Below, one piece after another: positions 17,883 through 26,605 of a stretch of 64,000 nt of DNA. A program made the translations under genes and the position numbers. The notes beneath the pieces are model-generated. The model ran no database searches and had not been told where the DNA came from. It saw only the letters and a program-made list of their open reading frames with translations. The DNA is from Thermococcus sibiricus MM 739 (lineage in GTDB: Archaea > Methanobacteriota_B > Thermococci > Thermococcales > Thermococcaceae), in contig NC_012883.1 of the NCBI RefSeq assembly GCF_000022545.1, positions 1,232,276 to 1,296,275 of the forward strand. Reading direction: 5' to 3'. Within the stretch, counting starts at the first letter, position 1. The number at the start of each line of letters is the position of its first letter.

Positions 17883-19250
17883 ATGATTGACATAAAGCTC
17901 ATTCGTGAAAATCCCGATCTCATAAAAGGGGATCTTATAAAGCGTGGAGAGCTTGAGAAGCTCCGATGGATTGATGAAATCCTTGAGCTAGATAAAAAAT
18001 GGAGAGAAAACCTAAAAGAGATCAATAATCTCCGAAGAGAACGTAATAAACTAGCTATTGAAATAGGTAAGAGAAAGAAAAGCGGAGAAGCTATAGATGA
18101 GCTCATAAAAAAGAGCGATAATATTGCAAAGCGCATCGAAGAGATTGAAAAAGAGAACAATATTATTAGGGAGAAAATTGATTATTACCTATGGCGACTT
18201 CCAAACATAACTCATGAAAGCGTTCCAATTGGAAAAGATGATACCGAAAATGTTCCAATTCGCTTCTGGGGTAAAGCAAGGGTTTGGGAAGGGCATTTAG
18301 AAACTTTTCTAGAGCAAAGCCAGGGAAAAATGAAATATGAAACTATCACCTGGAAACCTGAACTCCATGCAGATTTATTGCCTAAAATCGGTGGCGCCGA
18401 TCTAGAAAGAGCTGCAAAAGTTAGTGGTGCAAGATTCTTCTATCTATTAAACGAGCTAGTTATTTTAGACCTTTCACTAATAAGATTTGCATTAGATAAA
18501 CTCATAGAAAAAGGTTTTATCCCGGTGATCCCCCCATATATGGTGAGAAAGTATGTGGAAGAGGGAGTCACCAGTTTCGGGGACTTTGAAGATGTCATAT
18601 ACAAAATCGAAGGGGAGGATTTATACCTAATTCCCACTTCAGAACATCCCCTTGCAGGAATGCATTCAAACGAGATTCTCGATGGACACAACTTGCCTAT
18701 TCTTTATGCTGGCGTAAGCCCTTGCTTTAGAAAAGAAGCTGGGACTGCAGGAAAAGACACTAAAGGGATCTTCAGAGTGCACCAATTCCATAAGGTGGAA
18801 CAATTTGTGTATGCAAGGCCGGAAGAAAGCTGGGAATGGCATGAAAAACTTCTCCAAAATGCGGAAGAGATATTCCAAGCCCTTGAAATCCCATACAGGA
18901 TTGTAAACATATGCACCGGAGATTTAGGGTACGCTGCAGCCAAAAAGTATGACATTGAAGCATGGATGAGTGCACAGGGTAAATTTAGAGAAGTGGTAAG
19001 CTGCTCAAATTGCACTGAATGGCAGGCCAGAAGATTGAACATAAGGTTTAGAGACAAACCGAATGAGAAACCTCGCTTTGTTCACACTCTCAACTCAACA
19101 GCAATAGCAACTTCAAGGGCAATAGTGGCGATTATAGAAAACTTTCAAGAAGAGGACGGGACTGTTAAAATACCAAAGGCTCTCTGGCCATACACTGGCT
19201 TTAAAGAGATTTTACCAGTTGACAAAAGAGAAAAGTGTTGCCAAAGCTAG
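17883..19250 (+). CDS. serS: Seryl-tRNA synthetase
   Basis: A 455-residue class II aminoacyl-tRNA synthetase. The N-terminal coiled-coil arm (about residues 30-105, rich in Lys and Glu) clamps the long variable arm of tRNA-Ser. Motif 2 is recognisable in FRKEAGTAGKDTKGIFRVHQF, split here by its central loop, and motif 3 is near residue 402 (LNSTAIATSRAI). The start ATG 17883 follows GGTGAAG, and a TATA element AACTTTTAAATAAC lies near 17839-17855. The C-terminus ends with CCQS. It is convergent with rnp4, with only 2 bp between the genes. Confidence 0.95.
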   Translation: MIDIKLIRENPDLIKGDLIKRGELEKLRWIDEILELDKKWRENLKEINNLRRERNKLAIEIGKRKKSGEAIDELIKKSDNIAKRIEEIEKENNIIREKIDYYLWRLPNITHESVPIGKDDTENVPIRFWGKARVWEGHLETFLEQSQGKMKYETITWKPELHADLLPKIGGADLERAAKVSGARFFYLLNELVILDLSLIRFALDKLIEKGFIPVIPPYMVRKYVEEGVTSFGDFEDVIYKIEGEDLYLIPTSEHPLAGMHSNEILDGHNLPILYAGVSPCFRKEAGTAGKDTKGIFRVHQFHKVEQFVYARPEESWEWHEKLLQNAEEIFQALEIPYRIVNICTGDLGYAAAKKYDIEAWMSAQGKFREVVSCSNCTEWQARRLNIRFRDKPNEKPRFVHTLNSTAIATSRAIVAIIENFQEEDGTVKIPKALWPYTGFKEILPVDKREKCCQS

Positions 19251-19252
19251 TA

Positions 19253-19615
19253 TTATTGTTTTTTGGCCTTTCTCCTCTCTTTCTTCTCCCTTAGGTACGG
19301 ATACCGCATGATATGCCCACATTCGAGGCACTTTATAACCACATGAGGCATCCTTTTCTGTCTTAGTCTAACTCTAGCATTAACACCAGGAACAAGAAAA
19401 GAGTGACACTTTTTACAATATCTTCTCTTCCATTTTCTGGGCATTCTTACCTTGGCCTTTTGTTGCACAGCCAGTGCTATTTCAACATATCTATTGGCAA
19501 GCTCTTTATCATAAGCAAAAACTCTCTCTGCTAAATTAAAAAGGATATCTATTCGCTCCAAGGCAATTTTTTTCTTCTCACGTTGCTCTTTTCGTCTAGA
19601 GAACTTTTTTGACAT
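19253..19615 (-). CDS. rnp4: Ribonuclease P protein component 4 (Rpp21 family)
   Basis: This 120-residue protein is the Rpp21/Rnp4 subunit of archaeal RNase P, which binds Rpp29 and the catalytic RNA and helps mature tRNA 5' ends. It has a basic N-terminus (KFSRRKEQREKKK), a helical region, and a C-terminal zinc ribbon with YCKKC (about residue 67) and KCLECGH (about residue 95). The basic tail KKERRKAKKQ ends it. The start follows GGTGGGAAT. It lies 10 bp after the OB-fold/MCM-tail gene, so the two are probably cotranscribed. Confidence 0.92.
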   Translation of the reverse strand: MSKKFSRRKEQREKKKIALERIDILFNLAERVFAYDKELANRYVEIALAVQQKAKVRMPRKWKRRYCKKCHSFLVPGVNARVRLRQKRMPHVVIKCLECGHIMRYPYLREKKERRKAKKQ

Positions 19616-19624
19616 ATTCCCACC

Positions 19625-21172
19625 TTACCATTCTATAGACCTGAGCTTTCCTGAAACAGGTTCGTAAATATAACCTGCCAATAGGAGCTTCTCAACTGTT
19701 TCCTCCGCATCTTTATACTTAAAACCTCTGCGTAGCAGTTCATTTATAAACTCTTCCCGTGTAACCTCTCCAGTAACACTTGTTGCAGATAAATCCCGAA
19801 ATATGTTAAGAGCCCTTTGTGTTCTTACATCTCCTGTCACATATTTTTCATAATCCCTTTCCAATTTCATGAGCAATTCAGGATGATCCTTTATAACCAC
19901 CGCCCAGTCATTAAGTATTGCCTCATTTACTTCCCTAACTTCCCTAGCTATGCGCCTTGTAGGCTTACCATAGAACCTTGCAGCTGCTCCAAATACTCTT
20001 GTATTAAGATAATATCTCCTTTTTATATTGAAAAGGCCTTCTGGAGTTCCACTTAGTGGCCCAAATGTCTCTGGATACTCTCTCCTACCTTCTTCAATCC
20101 ACTCCATAAACTCTTCCCTTAGAGGAGAAAGCTTCCCCACATTCATGGATTTAAGTATCTCCCGATTAATGAATATTGTCACAATAAGATTCGGAATTAA
20201 CTGCATGAACTCTTTATTATTTTCAAAATATGGTTTTTCTTCTTCTGGAATGAGAACAAAGGGAGTTTCTGAAATTTTTGCTAAAATATCAGTAGGATCC
20301 GGCTCTTTGTTTTCTGGGAGAAGCCCAATTAACTCTTTATTGCTTATACTACTTTCAACTTGCTTTGGCAGCTTAGAGAGTTCCTTTTTATTCCGGGGAA
20401 TATAATATTTCATCCCCCTATTGTTCGGACTTCCAAGCCTAAAATCTAGCCCTAAAAGAGGGTCATCAACTTTAAGAACAACTTTTTTATTCGAATGAAA
20501 CCGAATTTCCCATGGAAGATTAGAGTAGAAATATCTGAGAGCTTCCCAGAGGGCCAGCAGCCCAGAATCCTCCTTGTATTTATATACAGTAAAGTCGAAA
20601 CCCTCTCCCCATTTACCAAACTGTGTATCTAACTCCACTCCAAGAATGTATGGAACTCCATAAAGAGAATATAAGAGTGCTTTTTGCATCTCATTTCTAA
20701 GATAAATTGTTCTCTCAAATAAGCTAACAATCTCTCTCCGGCTTAATGCAAATTCTTTGTAATTTTTCCAGTATTCGGAGTAATCTCTTCCCTCAATCTC
20801 CTGTACGTGCACCATCCGTAAAGTGCCAAACGGATACGCATCAATTATACCCTTGACAACTACATAACTTCCCGGCTTAACTTCTCCTGAAATTTTAGTA
20901 GTTTCTGGTGTAATTCGAAGTACCAGATACGTCCTAAAATCATTTGCATTCAAATTCACAAGTTCAGAAGGAGGAATAGGAGATAAAATACAGTACATGG
21001 CATCTCTAGGAGCATTTGGAGGTTTTCTGCCAATGAAAAACCCAGAAATTTCTATATCATCACCATTTTTTGCTGCTTGTAGTTTCATCTGGAAACCTCT
21101 AACCCTCTTACCCGGCTCCAATGCTTCCCTGATTTTTTCCATTCGAAGAAGTTCGAGTATCTCAGGCCTCAT
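19625..21172 (-). CDS. OB-fold protein with MCM-like winged-helix C-terminus, function unknown
   Basis: The N-terminal part of this 515-residue protein (about residues 30-130) looks like an OB fold, with strand-rich segments such as KPGSYVVVKGIIDAYPFG near 98. The last 65 residues (TREEFINELLRRGF...AEETVEKLLLAGYIYEPVSGKLR) read like the winged-helix tail of archaeal MCM helicases. The middle has no Walker motifs that I can see. The likely role is binding of single-stranded nucleic acid, in replication or repair, but this is inference. It is cotranscribed with rnp4 and starts about 24 bp from a symmetric TATA box, so the mRNA is probably leaderless. Confidence 0.6.
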   Translation of the reverse strand: MRPEILELLRMEKIREALEPGKRVRGFQMKLQAAKNGDDIEISGFFIGRKPPNAPRDAMYCILSPIPPSELVNLNANDFRTYLVLRITPETTKISGEVKPGSYVVVKGIIDAYPFGTLRMVHVQEIEGRDYSEYWKNYKEFALSRREIVSLFERTIYLRNEMQKALLYSLYGVPYILGVELDTQFGKWGEGFDFTVYKYKEDSGLLALWEALRYFYSNLPWEIRFHSNKKVVLKVDDPLLGLDFRLGSPNNRGMKYYIPRNKKELSKLPKQVESSISNKELIGLLPENKEPDPTDILAKISETPFVLIPEEEKPYFENNKEFMQLIPNLIVTIFINREILKSMNVGKLSPLREEFMEWIEEGRREYPETFGPLSGTPEGLFNIKRRYYLNTRVFGAAARFYGKPTRRIAREVREVNEAILNDWAVVIKDHPELLMKLERDYEKYVTGDVRTQRALNIFRDLSATSVTGEVTREEFINELLRRGFKYKDAEETVEKLLLAGYIYEPVSGKLRSIEW

Positions 21173-21195
21173 ACAAAAAATTATAGACCGTAAAG

Positions 21196-21203
21196 TTTAT
21201 AAA
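21196..21203. promoter_or_regulatory. Symmetric TATA box between 5S rRNA and the OB-fold gene
   Basis: The octamer TTTATAAA is its own reverse complement. It lies about 23-30 bp upstream of the 5S rRNA 5' end on the plus strand and about 24-31 bp upstream of the ATG of the minus-strand gene at 21172. Both distances suit archaeal TBP/TFB initiation, so one element may serve both directions. Confidence 0.55.
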
Positions 21204-21225
21204 GGCTGTGCTGAGAGTTAGTATC

Positions 21226-21351
21226 GGTACGGCGGTCATAGCGGCGGGGTCACACCCGGACTCGTTTCGACCCCGGAAGTTAAGCCCGCCAGTGATCCCG
21301 GCGGTACTGCCCTCCGAGAGGGGGCGGGAAACCGGGGACGCCGCCGGCCAC
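21226..21351 (+). rRNA. rrf: 5S ribosomal RNA (unlinked copy)
   Basis: The sequence has the archaeal 5S pattern. The 5' strand GGTACGGCGGTCATAGCGG pairs with the 3' strand CGCCGCCGGCCAC to form helix I. The conserved GAAGTTAAGCCCGCCAG segment follows loop C, and the loop E region contains GGGGGCGGGAAACC. It is about 126 nt and very GC-rich compared with its surroundings, as expected in a hyperthermophile. Thermococcales carry 5S genes away from the 16S-23S operon. The exact ends may be off by 1-3 bases. Confidence 0.95.
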
Positions 21352-21420
21352 TCAACAAACGTCTTCTGTAGTCAAAACTCAAAGAAGAGAATTTTCAACA
21401 TAAATTTAAAAAAGAAGAGA

Positions 21421-21822
21421 TCATTCTTCTCTTTCACATAGTTCTAAGAGAACTCCACCAACACTTTTTGGATGTACAAAAGCTATTTTTGCCCCACCGA
21501 CACCTATTCTAGGTGTCACATCAATTAACCTAAAGCCATTTTCTTTTAGTTTTTGTAAGTGTTCTTCAATATTATCAACACCAAGAGCTATGTGATGAAT
21601 TCCCTCTCCTCTCTTCTCTACAAATTTTGATACAGGTGAATCTTCTGTCGTCCCCTCTAAAAGCTCAATCCTCGTTTCACCAGCGTGGAATATTGCAGTT
21701 CTAACCTTTTGATCCGGTACCTCTTCAATTTCCTCAACTTTTAACCCAAGGCTTTCCCAAATCTTAATGGCCTCTTCAAGATCCCTAACAGCAATACCAA
21801 TGTGGTCAACTTTCTTTATCAT
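21421..21822 (-). CDS. mce: Methylmalonyl-CoA epimerase
   Basis: A 133-residue vicinal oxygen chelate (glyoxalase-fold) protein that interconverts the 2R and 2S forms of methylmalonyl-CoA. It has two beta-alpha-beta-beta-beta modules. Metal-binding residues are visible in [16 protein letters not shown] (His near residue 7), [12 protein letters not shown] (His near 76) and the C-terminal LLELCE Glu. Its start overlaps the meaB stop by 4 bases, so it follows meaB translation. With meaB and the mutase subunit it forms the propionate/odd-chain acyl-CoA branch to succinyl-CoA, which suits peptide fermentation. Confidence 0.92.
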   Translation of the reverse strand: MIKKVDHIGIAVRDLEEAIKIWESLGLKVEEIEEVPDQKVRTAIFHAGETRIELLEGTTEDSPVSKFVEKRGEGIHHIALGVDNIEEHLQKLKENGFRLIDVTPRIGVGGAKIAFVHPKSVGGVLLELCEREE

Positions 21823-22778
21823 ACTTTCACCCCCAAGGCTTTTTCCAATACAAGGTCCGCAGCAGAGTAAGGATCAATTTCCCTTTTAGCAATCATTTCA
21901 ATTAGAACTGCTATGTCATCTTCTCCCATTTTCTCTCCAATTTTTCTCGCGATTTTGCTAGAAACAATAGCCTTAATTTCTTCCCCTACTCTAAACTTCC
22001 TCTTCTCCTCAATCTTACCGCTGTTCAATAAGAACTCTCTGTGTTCGTTAATTGCTCCCCAGAGCTCGTCAACTCCTTTGTTAGTAAAAGCAATCGTCGA
22101 AACTACCGGTGGCCTCCATCCGCTCTTTTGCCATTTATCTTTTTCTAAATCAAGCATGAGTTCAAGCTCGAACATTGTAGCCTCTGCACCCTCTTTATCG
22201 GCCTTATTGACTACAAATATATCCGCTATTTCCATAAGGCCCGCTTTTATTGCTTGGATATCATCCCCCAATCCCGGAACGGTTACCAAAACCACTGTAT
22301 CAGCAGTCTTTACAATATCCACTTCTATCTGACCAACGCCAACGGTTTCTACAAAAATAATATCACAACCATAAGCGTCGAGTATTTTTATTGCATCATT
22401 TGTAGCCTTGGCAAGGCCTCCAAGAGAACCTCTAGTGGCCATGCTTCTTATGAAAACCCCCGGGTCTGTAGAGTGTCTTTGCATTCTTATTCTATCTCCA
22501 AGAAGTGCACCACCAGTAAAGGGAGAAGTGGGATCTATTGCAATAACTCCAACTATATTGCCCTCATCCCTAGCTTTTTTAATAAGCTTATCAACAAGTG
22601 TTGATTTTCCAGAGCCCGGAGGACCTGTGATTCCGATTATGTAGGCTCTTCCGGTCTTAGAGTAGATTTTCTTAACTATTTCTCTGGCTTTTTCTTCATC
22701 GTTTTCTACCAGGGTAATTAGTCTTGCAGTTGCTCTTTTGTCCCCTTTAAACATTCTTTCAATTAAGTCATCTATCAT
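21819..22778 (-). CDS. MeaB/ArgK-type GTPase, methylmalonyl-CoA mutase chaperone
   Basis: MeaB protects and reloads the cobalamin enzyme methylmalonyl-CoA mutase. This 319-residue protein has the G1 motif [12 protein letters not shown] near residue 51, [12 protein letters not shown] (G3-type switch III region) near 146 and NKAD near 193. ATG 22778 is preferred to the GTG 22787, which forms part of the ribosome binding site. Family members also occur as lysine/arginine/ornithine transport kinase annotations (ArgK), which are now considered wrong for this context. It lies between the mutase B12-binding subunit and the epimerase gene. Confidence 0.92.
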   Translation of the reverse strand: MIDDLIERMFKGDKRATARLITLVENDEEKAREIVKKIYSKTGRAYIIGITGPPGSGKSTLVDKLIKKARDEGNIVGVIAIDPTSPFTGGALLGDRIRMQRHSTDPGVFIRSMATRGSLGGLAKATNDAIKILDAYGCDIIFVETVGVGQIEVDIVKTADTVVLVTVPGLGDDIQAIKAGLMEIADIFVVNKADKEGAEATMFELELMLDLEKDKWQKSGWRPPVVSTIAFTNKGVDELWGAINEHREFLLNSGKIEEKRKFRVGEEIKAIVSSKIARKIGEKMGEDDIAVLIEMIAKREIDPYSAADLVLEKALGVKV

Positions 22779-22822
22779 GTTTATCACTTGGATTAATTAT
22801 CCAAAGAATAAAATATAAATCT

Positions 22823-23257
22823 TTAGCTTTCCTCTCTGAACTTCTTCAACTTCGGCACGTTTTCATCAATAAATCCTATAATTTCCTCAATTGGACTTCC
22901 GGGGCCAAAAACTCTACCAACACCCATTTTTTCTAGTTCTTGAGCATCATCTGGTGGTATTATGCCTCCTGCAAGGACAAGAACATCTTCATTAGCTTTT
23001 ATCCCTTTTTCTTCCAAAAGCTTAAGGATCTTGGGTATGAGAACCATGTGAGCTCCAGACAGAATACTAAGACCCAGAACATCTATATCCTCCTGAACCA
23101 CGGACTCTGCAATCTGTTCTGGAGTTTGTCGTATCCCTGTATAGATAACTTCAAAGCCAGCGTCTCTAAGGGCCCTTGCTATAACTTTTGCTCCTCTATC
23201 ATGACCATCTAATCCCGGTTTGGCTATTAGAACTCTAACCTTTGAGCGCTTAACCAT
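22823..23257 (-). CDS. Methylmalonyl-CoA mutase, cobalamin-binding (C-terminal) subunit
   Basis: A 144-residue B12-binding domain of the mutase. It carries the lower-axial histidine motif DGHDRGAKV (residues about 16-24), preceded by VLIAKPGL. The later SILSGAHM and GGIIPPDD segments are also standard. In Thermococcales this domain is a separate polypeptide and the large substrate-binding subunit is encoded elsewhere; the latter is not in this window. ATG 23257 follows GGTGGTGA. The gene leads a meaB-mce operon, with 44 bp to meaB. Confidence 0.92.
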   Translation of the reverse strand: MVKRSKVRVLIAKPGLDGHDRGAKVIARALRDAGFEVIYTGIRQTPEQIAESVVQEDIDVLGLSILSGAHMVLIPKILKLLEEKGIKANEDVLVLAGGIIPPDDAQELEKMGVGRVFGPGSPIEEIIGFIDENVPKLKKFREES

Positions 23258-23393
23258 ATTCACCACCAGCTTTCATTAGAGTGGAATAGTATTTAAACGT
23301 TGTCAAACCTAAAGGTTAAAGTTTACATTGGATATTTTATCCATATAGTGCAAGACTTTTAAATTCTTAAAACCCAATACACTGAGAGTTAAA

Positions 23394-24044
23394 ATGATGG
23401 ACCTTCACACCCATACCCGATTTTCCGATGGAATTGGAGATATAAGGGACAACATTGCCGAGGCAGAGAGAAAAGGCCTAAGAATAGTAGGTATAAGCGA
23501 CCATATCCACTTTTTTACTCCTCATGTTTTGAACTCATACCTTTCTTTAATAAACCAAGCCAAAAAGGACAGTGAAACAATTGTACTGGCAGGCATGGAG
23601 GCTAACATCCTCCCAGAAGGGGTGGATATTACCGATGACCTGCGGAAAAGGCTCGACTATGTAATAGCCTCAGTTCATATGTATTTTAATCCCGGGAGTC
23701 ATCATAAATACCTAGAGCTTGTGAAGACAGCTATCCAAGATGAAAACGTTGATATAATCGGCCACTTTGGAAATGTTTTCTCGTATATTGGGCATCCTTC
23801 GATAAAAGATTACAAAGAAATAATCGACCTTGCTGAAGAGTATGGGAAGGGTTTTGAGATAAGCACGCGTTATAGGGTTCCCGAGTTAGATTTTATAAAG
23901 TTCTGCATAAAAAGAGGAGTAAAACTCGTTTTTGGAAGCGATGCTCATCAACCTAAAGATGTCGGAAACATCAATTGGGGCCTGAAGGCCTTTAAACGGG
24001 CCGGAGGCAAAAAGGAGGACTTAATATTTTCTGAACTTTTATGA
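23394..24044 (+). CDS. PHP-domain metal-dependent phosphoesterase (HisJ-like)
   Basis: A 216-residue PHP superfamily protein. Typical metal ligands are seen in MDLHTHTRFSDG (residues about 2-13), ISDHIH near 37, SVHMYF near 94, GHFG near 122, and the C-terminal FGSDAHQP near 181-188. The closest functional relatives are HisJ-type histidinol phosphatases, and many archaeal homologues have other or unknown substrates. ATG 23394 and the adjacent ATG 23397 are both possible starts. A TATA-like element (ACTTTTAAATTC) lies near 23351-23362. The 3' end overlaps the maf gene by 6 bases on the opposite strand. Confidence 0.82.
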   Translation: MMDLHTHTRFSDGIGDIRDNIAEAERKGLRIVGISDHIHFFTPHVLNSYLSLINQAKKDSETIVLAGMEANILPEGVDITDDLRKRLDYVIASVHMYFNPGSHHKYLELVKTAIQDENVDIIGHFGNVFSYIGHPSIKDYKEIIDLAEEYGKGFEISTRYRVPELDFIKFCIKRGVKLVFGSDAHQPKDVGNINWGLKAFKRAGGKKEDLIFSELL

Positions 24045-24599
24045 AAAACTAAACCCAAGCCTCTCAAGTTCCACAATTATCTTCATTGGGAATCCAATGA
24101 CATTATAGTAATCCCCTTTTATCCACTCGACTAAAACCCCACCTTTGCCTTGAATTCCATAAGCCCCTGCTTTGTCGAGAGATTCTCCCGTAGAGACATA
24201 CCACTCTATTTCATCTTTATCAAGTTCCCTGAACTTTACTTTGGTAACTTCATGTCCTAAGATTTCCTTTCCTTCGTGTATTATACAATACCCGGTTATT
24301 ACTTCGTGGACTTTCCCACTGAGAAGCCCAAGCATTTGTTTAGCTTCTTCTGGAGTTTTTGGTTTACCCAATATTTTGCCATCGAGCGTTACTACTGTAT
24401 CGGCTCCTATAACAGTGCCATCATGTTCTTTATAAACATCCCAAGCTTTCTTTCTCGCAACTTCGATTACATGCGCTATAGAATCTTGAAAGTTAGATTC
24501 TTCACTAATCTGACTTGGGATTACATCAAAGTCTCGGAAGAACCTTCCAAGAATCTCCCTTCTTCTTGGACTTTGAGAGGCGAGTATAAGCTTCATCAA
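24039..24599 (-). CDS. Maf-family nucleotide pyrophosphatase
   Basis: A 186-residue Maf protein. Family hallmarks are the N-terminal LASQSPRRREIL near residue 6 with the catalytic arginines, IGADTVVTLDGKILGKP near 66, and GKAGAYGIQGKG-type sequence (here DKAGAYGIQGKGG) near 143. Maf enzymes hydrolyse the alpha-beta bond of dTTP/UTP or modified nucleotides to keep them out of DNA or RNA. Either of two adjacent methionines may start it (24599 or 24596). It is convergent with the PHP gene and diverges from the C/D sRNA upstream. Confidence 0.9.
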   Translation of the reverse strand: MMKLILASQSPRRREILGRFFRDFDVIPSQISEESNFQDSIAHVIEVARKKAWDVYKEHDGTVIGADTVVTLDGKILGKPKTPEEAKQMLGLLSGKVHEVITGYCIIHEGKEILGHEVTKVKFRELDKDEIEWYVSTGESLDKAGAYGIQGKGGVLVEWIKGDYYNVIGFPMKIIVELERLGFSFS

Positions 24600-24633
24600 A
24601 AGGCACTTAAAGTATAAAGATTATAAAAATTTC

Positions 24634-24690
24634 GGGCGATGAGGATAATTTCGCTAGCTGAAGAATGATGACTACCCTCGCAGCTGAGCC
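24634..24690 (+). ncRNA. C/D box sRNA (2'-O-methylation guide)
   Basis: All four boxes are present. C is ATGAGGA (24639-24645, one change from ATGATGA), followed by a 12-nt guide, D' CTGA (24658-24661), a 3-nt spacer, C' ATGATGA (24665-24671), a second 12-nt guide and D CTGA (24684-24687). GGGC and GCC form the terminal stem. TATA elements (AAGTATAAAG, TTATAAAAAT) lie in the 25 bp upstream. The D' guide pairs 10 bases with UAGCGAAAUU of 23S rRNA. By the N+5 rule the target would be C1942 in E. coli numbering. I do not recognise the target of the second guide. Confidence 0.88.
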
Positions 24691-24697
24691 AAAAAAG

Positions 24698-26506
24698 TCA
24701 AGGAGAGGCCCAAATCTCTATTCCGGCTTCTAAAACCCTTTTAAGCTCCCTACCAATAGGGGTATTCTTATTAACCTTAACTAGACCCTTTCTAGATGGG
24801 GTTGCAGTAAAGATGTACTGTTCATCTGCAAAGAACTTAAGAGGCTTCTTTGCAAAATCTGGTGAGACTGTAAGCACTATTTGCTTTTTCTTTTCTTCTA
24901 TTTGAACTGATATTCTCTCTGTTGGCATTTCAGCCATTTTTTCATCGAAACTTCTGACATCAATGCTTATACCGAGCTTTTTCTCTATCTCTGTTATTCT
25001 CTTTCCTTTTTTACCGATAATCGTTGGGATATCAAATTCATCTGCATATATTATAGCTTTATGCGGGCTTGCAAGTTCTACCTCCGCATAAACATCTGGA
25101 AGGAATTTTTTGATTTCCTGTTTAAGTCGCTTTTCAGCTAATTTCATTGCAGGCGGTTTTTCTTTTTTCTTAACTGGGACAACACTTATCTCTTCACCGT
25201 AGGTGTATATCTCATATTCAAGCTCATCGGTCATGAAATCTCTGACTTCAATCACAGGTCTTGCCAAATCTTCCTCCGTCATCCCCGTGGGGACTTTAAC
25301 CTTATACTCCAAAGTAAGAACTTTATCTACATTTCCAGCCTTGATGAATATCACTGTATCAACTATTTGTGGGATCATTCCAAGCTCTACTCTCCCAATG
25401 AACCTCTGGACAGCGTCTATAGGCTTTGTAGCATGTACAACACCTACCATTCCTACCCCGGCCAACCTTAGATCAGCGTAAATCTTAAAGTCGCTTGTTT
25501 TTCTCATTTCATCGAATATCGTATAATCTGGCCTTACAAGGAGGAGTACATCCCCTGTTTTTTCCATTCTCCCACCAAGTGCAGTATACTGAGTTATTTC
25601 CTCACTTACTTGGAGGTCTCGTGGCTTTTCCATGGTTTTGACGATCTTGCCCGTAGAAGCGTAGTATTCAGCTAAAGCCTGTGCAAAAGTTGTCTTTCCT
25701 TCTCCAGGAGCACCCGCTATTATTATCCCCTCTGCTTTGTCGGTTAAGCGTTCCAAAAGTTTTTCTGGGAGGTCATAATCTTCAATACTCAGCTTGGTTA
25801 TTGGCCTGACTGCAGTAATTTCTATCCTATCAGCAAATGGAGGTTTTGCTATGACTATGCGGTAATTCCTTAACTGCACCACTGTTGCCCCCGGTTCATC
25901 AAGCTCTATAAATGACTCCGGATCTCTCCTAGCTCTTTCAACAATATCATCAGCAATTTTCTCAAGTTCCTCATCCACAAGCGCCTCATCTCTAATAGGG
26001 ACAAGCCTCCACTGACCAGGTTTTCCTTTTTTGGCTAATGGCATTATACCTCCCTTTAGATGGACACTCATAGTATACTCATCGAAAAAGTCTTCAAGAC
26101 GGTGTTTTATCTCTTTTTTAGCTTCAAGATAAATTACCTCAACGCCCTTCGCTATTGCAACATCCCTCTGTACTTGATCACCTGTTATGAGAGTAGCATT
26201 TAGTTCTCTGGCTACTTCTCTTATTATATGGTCAATTTCTCCCGATTTTGCTCTCCTGATTTGCCAGAGGTCTGGTCTCTCGCCATAAAATTCCAGAAGA
26301 ATTCTCTCATTTTCAGCTAAATTTCTAAGCTTTTTTAATTCCTCTAATCCAGTATGACCAATAGCCTTCCCCTCATTAGCCTGATGTTCTATTTCAGCCA
26401 CAACAGCTTCTGGAATAACCACCTTAACTTTCTCATTAATTCCATCTAAATACTGTGTTAGCCTCCCATCCACTATTACACTCGTATCAACAACAAATAC
26501 TTTCAT
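24698..26506 (-). CDS. PIN-domain ATPase with KH domain (PINA family)
   Basis: This 602-residue protein is built like archaeal PINA. The N-terminal PIN domain has FVVDTSVIVDG near residue 4 and TGDQVQRDVA near 110. The central VirB11-like secretion-type ATPase has Walker A GAPGEGKTTF near 265 and an FDEMRKTSDF region near 337. A KH-like segment with GKKGKRI lies near 510. Sulfolobus PINA forms hexamers, moves Holliday junctions and works with Hjc and Hjm. A similar role is likely here but unproven. ATG 26506 follows GGGGTGAG. No other PINA-linked genes are adjacent. Confidence 0.85.
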   Translation of the reverse strand: MKVFVVDTSVIVDGRLTQYLDGINEKVKVVIPEAVVAEIEHQANEGKAIGHTGLEELKKLRNLAENERILLEFYGERPDLWQIRRAKSGEIDHIIREVARELNATLITGDQVQRDVAIAKGVEVIYLEAKKEIKHRLEDFFDEYTMSVHLKGGIMPLAKKGKPGQWRLVPIRDEALVDEELEKIADDIVERARRDPESFIELDEPGATVVQLRNYRIVIAKPPFADRIEITAVRPITKLSIEDYDLPEKLLERLTDKAEGIIIAGAPGEGKTTFAQALAEYYASTGKIVKTMEKPRDLQVSEEITQYTALGGRMEKTGDVLLLVRPDYTIFDEMRKTSDFKIYADLRLAGVGMVGVVHATKPIDAVQRFIGRVELGMIPQIVDTVIFIKAGNVDKVLTLEYKVKVPTGMTEEDLARPVIEVRDFMTDELEYEIYTYGEEISVVPVKKKEKPPAMKLAEKRLKQEIKKFLPDVYAEVELASPHKAIIYADEFDIPTIIGKKGKRITEIEKKLGISIDVRSFDEKMAEMPTERISVQIEEKKKQIVLTVSPDFAKKPLKFFADEQYIFTATPSRKGLVKVNKNTPIGRELKRVLEAGIEIWASP

Positions 26507-26605
26507 TTTTCTCACCCCTCACGGCGCCTCAACTTAACCTCTCTGTTTATAACCTTTTGGTAAAAGTTCATAAAGGTTTAGGAGAATTTTATTAGGGGGA
26601 CAATC

